Shown: piece after piece, positions 24,228 through 32,080 of the stretch
Layout of the letters: every line of letters starts with the position of its first letter
How positions within the stretch are numbered: the stretch's first letter is position 1
DNA from: Candidatus Hakubella thermalkaliphila
GTDB taxonomy: Bacteria; Actinomycetota; Humimicrobiia; Hakubellales; Hakubellaceae
Assembly (NCBI RefSeq): GCF_013281975.1
Contig: NZ_BLRZ01000006.1
Location: forward strand, 1-32,906
Reading direction: 5' to 3'
Length of the DNA: 32,906 nucleotides
Position numbers and translations under genes: made by a program
Notes under the pieces: model-generated
Told to the model about the DNA's origin: nothing
The model's input: only the letters and a program-made list of their open reading frames with translations
The model's database searches: none

Positions 24228-25505
24228 TCAGGCAGAGAGCTCAGCTCGTCCGGCTGCTTTACTGCCAGAGGTAGTGACTGTAACCAGGGTGGGCTCCAGT
24301 CTATTTTCTACTATCTCTTTGGTGATGACGCATTTTCTCACGTCACTGCGGGAGGGAATCTCGTACATCGCTCCCAGCATAATTTCCTCCAGTATGGACC
24401 TCAAGCCCCTGGCTCCCGTCCCTCGGATCAAGGCTTTTCTGGCAATAGCCCTGAGGGCATCCTCGGTAAAAATGAGCTCCACCCCATCGAATCCAAAAAT
24501 CTTTTTGTACTGCTTAATCAGGGCATTCTTGGGTCGGGTCAATATCTCTACCAGAGCGTCCTCGCTCAGGCTGCGCACCGAGGTGACTACTGGAAGACGG
24601 CCCACGAACTCGGGGATGAAACCGAACTTTATCAAATCTTCCGGAAGGGTCTGGTCCAGTATCTCCCCATCTTGCAATTTCTTCTTGTTCACCTTCTCCG
24701 CAGTAAAGCCCAGACTGGTTCTACTGATGCGGGAATCAATGATTTTCTCCAGCCCGCTGAGAGTTCCTCCACAAATAAAAAGGATATTGGTGGTGTCAAT
24801 CTGAATAAACTCCTGGTGGGGGTGTTTGCGTCCCCCCTGGGGAGGGACACTGGCTGTGGTCCCTTCCAGAATCTTCAAAAGCGCCTGTTGCACCCCTTCC
24901 CCCGAAACGTCTCTGGTGATAGAGGGATTCTCCGATTTTCTGGCTATTTTGTCTATCTCGTCGATATAGACGATGCCTGTCTCGGCTTTCTTCACATCAT
25001 AGTCTGCAGCCTGAATCAGGCGAAGTAGGATATTCTCCACATCCTCACCTACGTAACCTGCCTCGGTCAGAGCAGTAGCATCGGCAATGGAGAAGGGAAC
25101 ATCCAAAATCCTGGCCAGGGTTTGGGCCAGAAGGGTTTTCCCACAACCTGTAGGGCCCATGATCAGGATATTACTCTTCTGAAGCTCCACATCGTCGCTG
25201 GATTGAGAATCCATCTTTATCCGCTTATAGTGATTGTAGACGGCTACCGACAATACCTTTTTGGCCTTATCCTGATCCACCACATAATCATTTAGCACTT
25301 GATAGATCTCCCTGGGCTTGGGGAGATCTTGCAGATTAAAATCAACTTCCTCGCTCAGTTCCTCATCAATAATCTCGTTACAGAGATCGATGCATTCATC
25401 GCAGATGTAAACACCAGGACCAGCAATTAACTTCTTGACCTGTCTCTGGTTTTTCCCACAAAAAGAGCACTTCAGCAGTTCGCTATCCTCGGCAAACTTG
25501 GACAC
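24228..25505 (-). CDS. clpX: ATP-dependent Clp protease ATP-binding subunit ClpX
   Basis: A 425-residue AAA+ unfoldase that feeds substrates to ClpP. The N-terminal zinc-binding domain has Cys13, 16, 35 and 38 (CSFCGKN...CDECIDLC). The AAA+ domain has Walker A GPTGCGKT (117-124), the GYVG pore loop (150-153), Walker B with Asp182-Glu183 in IVYIDEIDK, the RKH loop in GGRKHPH, and the sensor/arginine region [13 protein letters not shown]. An IGF-type ClpP-docking loop is present as FGFIPEF/IFGFDG. The gene starts 15 bp after clpP, ends before a strong terminator, and forms one unit with tig and clpP. Confidence 0.97.
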   Translation of the reverse strand: MSKFAEDSELLKCSFCGKNQRQVKKLIAGPGVYICDECIDLCNEIIDEELSEEVDFNLQDLPKPREIYQVLNDYVVDQDKAKKVLSVAVYNHYKRIKMDSQSSDDVELQKSNILIMGPTGCGKTLLAQTLARILDVPFSIADATALTEAGYVGEDVENILLRLIQAADYDVKKAETGIVYIDEIDKIARKSENPSITRDVSGEGVQQALLKILEGTTASVPPQGGRKHPHQEFIQIDTTNILFICGGTLSGLEKIIDSRISRTSLGFTAEKVNKKKLQDGEILDQTLPEDLIKFGFIPEFVGRLPVVTSVRSLSEDALVEILTRPKNALIKQYKKIFGFDGVELIFTEDALRAIARKALIRGTGARGLRSILEEIMLGAMYEIPSRSDVRKCVITKEIVENRLEPTLVTVTTSGSKAAGRAELSA

Positions 25506-25520
25506 AGAACCTCCTCCCCG

Positions 25521-26108
25521 CTACTTCTTGAAAATAACATCGTCAATTATACCATATTTCTTGGCCTCTTCCGCTACCAGGATGAAGTCACCCCGGTCCG
25601 TATCCTGCTCAATCCTGTCCATGGGGTGACCGGTGTGCCTGGCCAGAATCTGGTTCAGCACAGCCCTCATGCGCAGAATCTCCTTGGCCTGAATATCGAT
25701 GTCCATGGCCCGCCCGGAAGTAGTGCCGTGAGGCTGATGGAGCAGAATGCGGGCATTAGGCAGAGAATATCGCTTGCCTGGAGCTCCTGCAGCCAGGAGC
25801 ACCGCGGCTCCACTGGCAGCCTGCCCCATACAGATGGTGGACACATCTGGCTTGACAAACTGCATAGTGTCATAGATGGCCAGAGTGGCAGTAACAGAGC
25901 CACCAGGACTGTTAATATAGAGGTTAATGTCCTTCTCCGGATCCTCTGCCTCCAGATGAAGGAGTTGGGCCATGACTACGTTGGCCAGGGAGTCTTCGAT
26001 CACATCCCCCAGAAAGACAATCCTTTCCTTAAGGAGACGGGAGTAGATATCAAAGGACCTTTCTCCCCGGCTGGTTTGCTCGACGACGATCGGTATCAAA
26101 TTAGACAT
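25521..26108 (-). CDS. clpP: ATP-dependent Clp protease proteolytic subunit ClpP
   Basis: A serine protease forming the tetradecameric barrel that ClpX caps. The catalytic triad is visible: Ser in [14 protein letters not shown], His in LLHQPHG and Asp in EQDTDRGDF (residues 99, 124 and 169 from the chosen start). Handle-helix and axial-pore sequences are normal. From ATG 26108 ([20 protein letters not shown]) the protein has 195 residues, the usual length; the frame extends to 26135 with other ATGs inside the end of tig. Only one clpP is present here, whereas many actinobacteria have two in tandem. Confidence 0.96.
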   Translation of the reverse strand: MSNLIPIVVEQTSRGERSFDIYSRLLKERIVFLGDVIEDSLANVVMAQLLHLEAEDPEKDINLYINSPGGSVTATLAIYDTMQFVKPDVSTICMGQAASGAAVLLAAGAPGKRYSLPNARILLHQPHGTTSGRAMDIDIQAKEILRMRAVLNQILARHTGHPMDRIEQDTDRGDFILVAEEAKKYGIIDDVIFKK

Positions 26109-27438
26109 CCTGGACATCTTCATTTTCACCTTCACCTTTGTTCTCTTCTATCTTCATATCGACCTGATCGATCACTAACTGCAGGGCCTTCTCCCGCAAG
26201 AGACCCCTCCTGATGATGGCCGATCCTATGTCCTTAGTATAATATTCATAAAGCTGTTCCCGGTTATCTTCACTCGTCTGGGAGATCTTCCTGGCTTCTT
26301 CCTTCACCTCTTGTTCATCCACTTCCAGCTTTTCCAGCTCAGCGATCCGGTCCAGGATCAGGTCTCTCCTCACTTCTCTCTCCGCCCTCCTGGCATAGTC
26401 TGCCCTGAGCTGCTCTCTGGTCCTCCCTTTAGTTTGGAGAAATTTCTCCAGATCTTCTCCCCTTTTCTCCAGATCCGAGGAGAGCTCCCTTATCCAACCT
26501 TCCACTTTGTCCGCAATCATGACCAGAGGAACATCGATTTCAGCATTCTCTATTAGCCTGTCCACTGCCTCGGCCCTCAAGAGATTCTGCGCTTCTCTCT
26601 CCCTGCCAGAAGATATCTGATCCCTTACAAATGCCCTGAGCTCATCTATGGTATTAAACTCACCTACCTGGCTGGCAAAGTCGTCATCCAGGGGGGGCAG
26701 GCTCTTCTCCTTTATTTCTTTAAGGCCAATTTTGAAGGTGGCCTTCTTTCCTACAACTTTCTGGTGGGGATGGTCCGGTCCAAATTCCACTTCTATTTCT
26801 TTAGACTGTCCCCTCTCCATCCCCACCAGGGCTTCTTCTATCTCCCTGACATGTTTGCCTGACCCAACCTCCATCAGATAATCCTGGGCTAAACCATCTT
26901 CCAATCTTGCCTGACCGATATGGGCATCCAGATCAACCAGAACATAATGGCCCTTCTCCACCTTATCTTTGGACGATATCTCCAACTGAGCAAACCTCTC
27001 CTGTATCACCGCCAGTTGGGTGTCTACTTCCTCATTAGAAACTTCTACCTTCCTCCTGGTCAGACTCAGCCCCTGGTACTGTTTTAACTTTACCTGGGGC
27101 TCCACCTGAACCATGGCATCAAAGATGAGAGGCTTGCCCTGCTCCGCTTGCTTCAAAGTAATCTGTGGCTTGTCCACAGGCCTGACACCAGATTTGGCCA
27201 CAGCCTCCAGGTAAAAGTCAGGCAAGGCCTTCTCGATAGCCTCCTTGATTATATACTCTTTACCCAAATTGATATCAATAATCCTGGCCGGAACTTTGCC
27301 CTTCCGGAAGCCAGGAATTCTCACCTTTTGGGCAATAGAAGCGTAGGCTTTGGAGATGGCCCGGTCAAAGCGCTCTGGAGGAACTTCCACTACTACCCGG
27401 ACCTTGTTCTTTTCCACATCTTCAACCGCTGTCTTCAA
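26101..27438 (-). CDS. tig: Trigger factor chaperone and prolyl isomerase
   Basis: A 445-residue ribosome-associated chaperone. The ribosome-binding domain carries the signature loop GFRKGKVP (in [17 protein letters not shown]). A FKBP-type isomerase domain follows ([49 protein letters not shown]), and then the long helical C-terminal domain. The start is TTG 27438 with AGGGG about nine bases upstream; no ATG fits as well. It overlaps the clpP start region by a few bases, consistent with the conserved tig-clpP-clpX operon. Confidence 0.95.
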   Translation of the reverse strand: MKTAVEDVEKNKVRVVVEVPPERFDRAISKAYASIAQKVRIPGFRKGKVPARIIDINLGKEYIIKEAIEKALPDFYLEAVAKSGVRPVDKPQITLKQAEQGKPLIFDAMVQVEPQVKLKQYQGLSLTRRKVEVSNEEVDTQLAVIQERFAQLEISSKDKVEKGHYVLVDLDAHIGQARLEDGLAQDYLMEVGSGKHVREIEEALVGMERGQSKEIEVEFGPDHPHQKVVGKKATFKIGLKEIKEKSLPPLDDDFASQVGEFNTIDELRAFVRDQISSGREREAQNLLRAEAVDRLIENAEIDVPLVMIADKVEGWIRELSSDLEKRGEDLEKFLQTKGRTREQLRADYARRAEREVRRDLILDRIAELEKLEVDEQEVKEEARKISQTSEDNREQLYEYYTKDIGSAIIRRGLLREKALQLVIDQVDMKIEENKGEGENEDVQDV

Positions 27439-27818
27439 TTTCTTAACCCCTTTAGCCTGATGTTTTTACCAATCGGTCAATACCGACCAGCGTGCCGCCT
27501 TATAGTCCATAAAAGATCTAGGACCCAGGCACTAGAATCCAGATTCTGACCCCAAAGCCTTTCCCCAAAAACTTTCCTTAAGGACCGGGCGGACTATCTA
27601 GATCCTAGGACCCAGATCCTAGTCCGTTCTCCGAAACTTATACAAACCTACACAAGGTAGATTGATGTTCGGTTCCTGCTTCGGCGAGAACTGCCTGGAT
27701 ACCAGGTCTTACACTCTCTCCACAGGCGTGACTTCCCGGGGAACTCCCGGTACAAAATGCGTAGATAGGTCAACATATGAATAGATATTATCTATCAGAA
27801 TCTACCCCTCAAAAAACA
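27439..27818. other. Gap between tRNA-Leu and tig
   Basis: No gene is visible in these 380 bp. They contain a pair of near-identical direct repeats, GATCTAGGACCCAG (27515-27528) and GATCCTAGGACCCAG (27601-27615). A palindrome ATAGATATTATCTAT (27781-27795) and a T-run right after the tRNA-Leu CCA end could help end tRNA transcription. The tig promoter should lie here; a TTGACC in CGGTATTGACCGATT (minus strand, near 27470) is a possible -35, but I see no matching -10. Confidence 0.5.
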
Positions 27819-27903
27819 TGGTGCGAGAAGGGGGACTCGAACCCCCATGGCCTGAGCCACTGGATCCTAAGTCCAGCGCGTCTACCATTTCCGCCATTCT
27901 CGC
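27819..27903 (-). tRNA. tRNA-Leu (anticodon UAG)
   Basis: The minus strand folds as an 85-nt class II tRNA: acceptor GCGAGAA pairing with TTCTCGC, a D arm, anticodon stem CTGGA/TCCAG with loop CTTAGGA (anticodon UAG), a long variable arm and a T arm GGGGG-TTCGAGT-CCCCC. The terminal CCA is encoded. A single base separates it from the CCA end of the tRNA-Lys fragment upstream, so the two were originally a tandem tRNA pair. Confidence 0.97.
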
Positions 27904-27904
27904 C

Positions 27905-27949
27905 TGGTGGGTCGTGCAGGCCTCGAACCTGCGACACCCGGATTAAGAG
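27905..27949 (-). other. Attachment site: 3' half of a tRNA-Lys gene
   Basis: These 45 bases on the minus strand run from the anticodon loop CTCTTAA of tRNA-Lys (CUU) through a T arm GCAGG-TTCGAGG-CCTGC to ACGACCC-A-CCA. The 5' half is missing: upstream the sequence is unrelated and leads into the integrase gene. Tyrosine recombinases often insert in the 3' half of tRNA genes with identity starting at the anticodon loop, so this is the displaced half at one end of an integrated element. The rebuilt tRNA-Lys should lie beyond the right edge. Confidence 0.88.
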
Positions 27950-27974
27950 GCTGCCCCAACCCTTTTTCCATGTT

Positions 27975-28086
27975 TGCCCATGACTGCCCATATTGCCTCT
28001 GACCAGGGAAAATGGCCATTCGACCAATGTCATGTTGCACTGTATTTTACCATGTTTTTTCAAATTTTGGTAGCAGATTGGTAGCA
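27975..28086. promoter_or_regulatory. Paired short direct repeats beside att (possible recombinase or Xis arm sites)
   Basis: Two sets of direct repeats lie between att and the integrase stop. TGCCCAT occurs at 27975-27981 and 27985-27991, a 10-bp period. TTGGTAGCA occurs at 28067-28075 and 28078-28086, an 11-bp period. Repeats at about one helical turn next to a tRNA att site are typical of arm-type binding sites for tyrosine recombinases or excisionases. Confidence 0.5.
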
Positions 28087-28099
28087 CAATGCTTTCGTA

Positions 28100-29239
28100 C
28101 TACATCATACTTACTTCGTGGCCAACCTTTGATTCCGCTATCCGCACCATGTCTCCCTGGGTCGAAAGTAAGCCGTCCAGTTTTCCTATGGCCTCCCACC
28201 CGGCTTCCCGAATAAGATGGCTGTAAGTATCCAGGGTTACCTGGCAGGAGGCATGGCCAAGTTGCTTTTGGACGTATTTGATGTTAGCCCCATCATTGAT
28301 CAGCATGCTGGCGTAAGAGTGCCGCAGATCGTGCCACCTTATCTTTCGCAAGCCGCCCTTTTTTAGAGCCGGCTCGAATATGCGCACCTGAAGGTTGGAT
28401 CGATCCATGGGTTGGCCGGCCTGATTGGGAAAGATCAGGCTGAGTTCGTTGAATTCTAAGGTAGCCGCCTGGAAGGCCTGATGTTCTTTTAGCATCTGGA
28501 CAAGAGAGGGTGGTATATCTACAGCCCTTCTGGAATGGGCTGATTTGGGCTCCATCAGTATCCCGCCCTGCAAGCTACGCCTGACGTAGATCCGGCCGCT
28601 GGCAAAGTCGAGGTCGCCCCATATCAAGCCTAACAATTCTCCCTGACGCAAGCCAGTAAAACAGGCCGTGGCGATAAGACACCGATAACCGGGATCGGTA
28701 GCTTGGATCAAGGCCTGGATCTCGGAAGGCTCTAAGAACTCGGGCTCTGGCTTGACGTGGCGGGGAGGTTTAACATAGGCTGCCGGGTTCTCCCGCAGGT
28801 ACTTCCAGACAACCGCTGTCTTTAGGGCCATCTTGAGAGTACACAGATGCTTGCCTGTGGTGGCCGCTGATATTTCCTCCATCAGCCTGGCCTTGAAGGC
28901 CTCTACCATCTCGGTGGTGATAGAGCGGAGCTTGTAGCGACCAAAGTAGGGAATGATCCTATCCTTAAGATGTTGCCGATAGCCAGCCAAAGTCTTGGGC
29001 CGTACGTTGGCCGCCTGTGCTTCCAGCCACCTCTTAGCGAACTCGGCAAAGCTAAGGTTGGGAAGCTCCCGATACTCTCCCCGGTGAACCTCCCGCATAA
29101 CCTCAGCCAGCACCCGCTCGGCGTCTTTCTTTTTGGGCCCGATAGTCTTGAAGTGTTGCTTTCTTTCCTGATCCCGGAACTTGACTGCCCACACTACTCC
29201 TTTTCGGGTGGGCCGCCTGATAAGACATCCTGAAGCCAT
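28100..29239 (-). CDS. int: Tyrosine recombinase (phage/ICE-type integrase)
   Basis: A 379-residue site-specific recombinase. The N-terminus (~1-55) resembles an arm-type DNA-binding domain. A SAM-like core-binding domain follows (FAEFAKRWLEAQAANVRPKT, ~63-150), then the catalytic domain. All catalytic residues are identifiable: Arg198 in FTGLRQGELLGL, Lys232 in EPKSAHSRRAVD, His303 and Arg306 in WHDLRHSYASML, His329 in QLGHAS and Tyr339 in LDTYSHL. ATG 29239 has AAGGAGGG upstream. The gene points toward the tRNA-Lys att half about 150 bp away, so it is the likely enzyme for integration of this element. It is divergent from the primase gene. Confidence 0.95.
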   Translation of the reverse strand: MASGCLIRRPTRKGVVWAVKFRDQERKQHFKTIGPKKKDAERVLAEVMREVHRGEYRELPNLSFAEFAKRWLEAQAANVRPKTLAGYRQHLKDRIIPYFGRYKLRSITTEMVEAFKARLMEEISAATTGKHLCTLKMALKTAVVWKYLRENPAAYVKPPRHVKPEPEFLEPSEIQALIQATDPGYRCLIATACFTGLRQGELLGLIWGDLDFASGRIYVRRSLQGGILMEPKSAHSRRAVDIPPSLVQMLKEHQAFQAATLEFNELSLIFPNQAGQPMDRSNLQVRIFEPALKKGGLRKIRWHDLRHSYASMLINDGANIKYVQKQLGHASCQVTLDTYSHLIREAGWEAIGKLDGLLSTQGDMVRIAESKVGHEVSMM

Positions 29240-29377
29240 CTTTTACCCTCCTTGACACGCAGATATGGTTGGCCGAGGGATGTCCAGAGCTGAAAGGAGA
29301 TTCCCCATGAAGTTAGCGCCTTTTATAAAGGAAAGGCCCCAAACCGGGCGAGCTTGAGGCCGGAAAGGAGATATACC
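29240..29377. promoter_or_regulatory. Divergent intergenic region between integrase and primase genes
   Basis: The 138-bp region must hold the starts of both transcripts. Ribosome sites are clear at both ends: AAGGAGGG before int on the minus strand and AAAGGAGAT before the GTG of the primase-like gene. I could not assign promoter boxes with confidence. Confidence 0.4.
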
Positions 29378-31540
29378 GTGTCTAGTTCAAATTATAACAC
29401 ACCATTAGAAAAAGTTCTATCGAAACTCCAGAAGGTAAAGAAAACCGGCGGCGTATACACTGCCCGCTGCCCTGCCCACCAGGATAAGAACCCCAGTCTT
29501 TCCATATCCGCCAGTAGCAATGGAACAGTGCTCTTGAAATGCTTTGCCGGCTGTCGGGTGGAGGATATCGTGGCCGCCTTGGGGCTTGAGATGAGAGATT
29601 TATTCCCCGATACAAAAGAGGTGTCTTTATATCCATTGGTTAAGGGCTTTACACCTTTACGCCCCTGTTCAGAGGGTATATCCCTGGAGAAACTGGCTGA
29701 AACCAAGGGTTTACGGGTGTTACAGCTAAAGAGCCTTGGGTGTTCCACCATCCACCGCAATGATGTTCCCGCTGTTCGCATTCCTTACGCAGACCAATAT
29801 GGCGAGATTGTGGCGGTGCGGTTCCGGCTGAGCTTGGATGGCGAGAGGCGTTTTACCTGGAGAAGAGGGGATCACCCGCTTCTTTACGGTCTAGGCCGGC
29901 TGAAAGAGATCCGCACCGCAGGCTGGGTGCTACTGGTGGAGGGAGAGAGTGATTGTTGGACGGGCTGGTCTTACCAATTGCCACTGCTAGGGTTACCAGG
30001 AAAGACTATCTGGCACAAAGAGTGGGCCTCATACTTTGAAGGCTTGGAGGTGTACCTCTGGCAGGAACCGGATGCTCCCGACCTTACCGAACGAATCACC
30101 CCTGATATTCCCAACTTAAGGATCATTGAAGCACCAGAAGGCATAAAAGACATAAGCGAGGCGCACCTTCAAGACTTGGACGTTGTTAAACTCATCGAAG
30201 ATCTACGGGCTAAGGCACGTCCAGCGGCAGAGATTTTACGGGAACGGGAGGCGGTGAACCTTACCGACCTCAGGCGGCGGGCGGCGGATGTATTAAACTC
30301 TAAAAAACCCCTGGCTCTGGTGGTGCGGGCCATCCGTGGCCAGGGCTACGGTGGCAACATCCGGCCGCCGCTTCTGATCTACCTGGCTGCCACATCGCGC
30401 CTGCTGGCCATGCGGCCAGGGGCCATGCCCGTGCATGTGGCCCTCATCGGGCAACCAGGCGCGGGTAAGAACTATGCCATTAGTATCGTACTGCTGTCGC
30501 TGCCAGAGGAGGGCTACCACATTATCGACGCTGGTTCACCCCGGGTTTTGATCTACGATGACGTTGCCCTTAGGCATCGGGTACTGGTCTTTGGCGAGGC
30601 CGATAGTTTGCCTGCGGGTGAGGATAACCCGGCGGCAAGTGCCGTCCGCAATCTACTGCAAGATCACCACCTGCACTATGACGTGACAGTTAGAGACCCA
30701 GAGACAGGAAATTTTACGGTGCATAAGGTCAGAAAAGAGGGCCCGACGGTTCTTATTACCACAGCAACCCGCAGATTGGGAGCACAACTAGACTCGCGCC
30801 TTTTTTCGCTAGAGGTGCCAGACGATCAAAGCCAAATCCGCAGCGCTCTTCAAGGCCAGGCCATGCTTGAGCTTCACGGGACCGAAGAATCATCTGAGGC
30901 ATTACCTGCCTATCAGGCCTTGCTCCAGGTATCCGCCCCCTGGGATGTGGTGGTGCCTTTCGCTGAGGAGCTGGCCGAGGCCATTGGTAGGTCACCGGCC
31001 GCCTCCAGGATTTTGCGGGACTACGCCCGCCTGCTTTCACTGATCAAGGCAGTGGCCGTCCTTAATCATAGGTGCCGAATTTATGGTTTGGTTCGTGATG
31101 TATACCGGGCCAGTGTTACCGGGGCCAGCAACGCCGTGCGCCAGGCCATTCAAACCGTAGTCGAACTAAAGGCCAGAGGATGCGAGCGCATCACCATTAC
31201 GGTGGTGGCTGCCGAGCTTTCCATCAGTAAGATGGCCGCCTCAGGGCGAATCAGAACCGCGCTTAGGGGTGGCTGGCTGGTCAATGGAGAGTATCGGAAG
31301 GGCTACCCTTTCGACCTGGATATAGGGGAACCACTGCCTGATGAAGAGGGGCTCCCTAAACCCTCAGCCTTAACCCCTGTAAACCAGGAACACTTCCCGA
31401 TACCGCGAAATATACCCTCTGAACAGGGGTGTAAAGGTGTAAAGCCCTTAACCAATGGATATAAAGACACCTCTTTTATAGAGGATCTCCCCCCTGATGA
31501 TGGTGAAAATCTCACTGACCTTAGAGAGGTAGTCATCTAA
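29378..31540 (+). CDS. Primase/helicase-like protein: CHC2 zinc finger, TOPRIM and AAA+ domains
   Basis: A 720-residue replication-type protein of a mobile element. Residues 31-59 form a CHC2-like zinc finger (CPAHQDKNPSLSIS, then CFAGC), which in primases binds template DNA. A TOPRIM-like domain with the acidic motif VEGESD (~187-192) follows. An AAA+ type domain has GQPGAGKN (358-365), where the usual Ser/Thr after Lys is Asn, then VLVFGEAD and TTATRRLGAQLDSRLF as likely Walker B, sensor and arginine-finger regions. Residues ~79-101 and ~678-700 are encoded by the two arms of a 68-bp inverted repeat. GTG 29378 with AAAGGAGAT is preferred to an in-frame TTG 29354. A role in element replication is inferred. 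Confidence 0.8.
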   Translation: MSSSNYNTPLEKVLSKLQKVKKTGGVYTARCPAHQDKNPSLSISASSNGTVLLKCFAGCRVEDIVAALGLEMRDLFPDTKEVSLYPLVKGFTPLRPCSEGISLEKLAETKGLRVLQLKSLGCSTIHRNDVPAVRIPYADQYGEIVAVRFRLSLDGERRFTWRRGDHPLLYGLGRLKEIRTAGWVLLVEGESDCWTGWSYQLPLLGLPGKTIWHKEWASYFEGLEVYLWQEPDAPDLTERITPDIPNLRIIEAPEGIKDISEAHLQDLDVVKLIEDLRAKARPAAEILREREAVNLTDLRRRAADVLNSKKPLALVVRAIRGQGYGGNIRPPLLIYLAATSRLLAMRPGAMPVHVALIGQPGAGKNYAISIVLLSLPEEGYHIIDAGSPRVLIYDDVALRHRVLVFGEADSLPAGEDNPAASAVRNLLQDHHLHYDVTVRDPETGNFTVHKVRKEGPTVLITTATRRLGAQLDSRLFSLEVPDDQSQIRSALQGQAMLELHGTEESSEALPAYQALLQVSAPWDVVVPFAEELAEAIGRSPAASRILRDYARLLSLIKAVAVLNHRCRIYGLVRDVYRASVTGASNAVRQAIQTVVELKARGCERITITVVAAELSISKMAASGRIRTALRGGWLVNGEYRKGYPFDLDIGEPLPDEEGLPKPSALTPVNQEHFPIPRNIPSEQGCKGVKPLTNGYKDTSFIEDLPPDDGENLTDLREVVI
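29614..29681. repeat. 68-bp inverted repeat, arm A (linker after the CHC2 finger)
   Basis: Matches the reverse complement of 31410-31477 at 67 of 68 bases; the one difference is G at 29661 (ACGCC against ACACC). It lies in frame in the primase-like gene and encodes about KEVSLYPLVKGFTPLRPCSE. Contains the tandem GGTGTAAA-type motif on the opposite strand. It falls between the zinc finger and the next conserved block (SLEKLAETKGL), so it looks like an insertion in a linker. Confidence 0.95.
31410..31477. repeat. 68-bp inverted repeat, arm B (C-terminal tail)
   Basis: Inverted partner of 29614-29681, 67/68 identical. Here the other strand of the repeat is read, encoding about PSEQGCKGVKPLTNGYKDTS in the C-terminal tail of the same protein. 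The arms are 1.73 kb apart and enclose the TOPRIM and AAA+ coding region. The downstream edge also carries a small hairpin CCTCTTTTATAGAGG. Confidence 0.95.
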
Positions 31541-31846
31541 ATGAAGTGTATGAATGAGCTTAAGAAAATAGGCTATCGGTTACAACTGAAGGGAGATCAT
31601 ATCATCTGCACCTGGGGCGGGAACGGCCAGCCCGATCCTCAGAAGGTTGAGCCGCTTTTGGCTGAGGTGAGCATCCACAAGGAAGAAGCCATACACTACC
31701 TTCGGGAAGAGAGAGCCAGGGAACAGGACCTCTTCCTCAGGAGCTTTAAGCAGGCCCTCATCCAGTTGAACCGCCGCTATCAGCCCGGCACCCTGGATTG
31801 GACTCAAAGCCACTGCCCTGTTCTCTACCAAAAGATTGAGCATTAA
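31541..31846 (+). CDS. Small protein resembling a TubC-N-type docking domain
   Basis: A 101-residue protein whose ATG directly follows the primase-like stop codon, with AGAGGTAG as a possible ribosome site about ten bases upstream, so the two are translated together. The first ~57 residues (ELKKIGYRLQLKGDHIICTW, then LLAEVSIHKEEAIHYLRE) follow the pattern of TubC-N-type domains: a short helix, a two-strand element with G-D, then a helix with K-E near its start. The C-terminal part (FKQALIQLNRRYQPGTLDWT) is of unknown type. An interaction with the primase-like protein is suggested only by adjacency. The Met at codon 4 is an alternative start. Confidence 0.6.
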   Translation: MKCMNELKKIGYRLQLKGDHIICTWGGNGQPDPQKVEPLLAEVSIHKEEAIHYLREERAREQDLFLRSFKQALIQLNRRYQPGTLDWTQSHCPVLYQKIEH

Positions 31847-32080
31847 TCCCGCTGGGATTTAGGAGACTGAAAGGGGCTTATGCTATTTTTCCGCTGTATT
31901 ATCAGTCTTTTTTGAGGCCTATAGATGGTATAGGCCTTAGGCTTTTGAGGCCACACAGGGCACACGGTGCGCCAAGTGGGCCTATTTTGCTTGGGGGCTG
32001 ACAAATGGCCTCTAGTCTAGCCACCAAGAGCTATCTTAGTTAACGCCCTGAGGCCTGCTCAATCTGGTGGTATGGTAAAA
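31847..32080. other. Intergenic region with a perfect 9-bp hairpin
   Basis: AGGCCTATA (31915-31923) and TATAGGCCT (31929-31937) form a perfect 9-bp stem with a 5-base loop, about 70 bp past the small gene. A second weaker GGCCT/AGGCC pairing follows, and then TTTTG. It may end the plus-strand transcript, but the T-run is short. The facing gene at 32081 ends here too, so the region separates convergent transcripts. No gene is visible. Confidence 0.45.

Noticed and set aside
24012-25028. Long plus-strand open frame (338 codons) opposite clpX
   Set aside because: It is fully antisense to the well-conserved clpX gene, has no ribosome site or family pattern, and its length reflects codon bias on the other strand.
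29392-29781. Minus-strand 129-codon frame inside the primase-like gene
   Set aside because: Antisense to the CHC2 region. It shares a peptide with the C-terminal tail only because of the inverted repeat. I kept it solely as part of the inversion argument.
31915-31937. Perfect 9-bp hairpin as a firm rho-independent terminator
   Set aside because: The stem is perfect, but no clear T-run follows on either strand, so it is described only as a hairpin.
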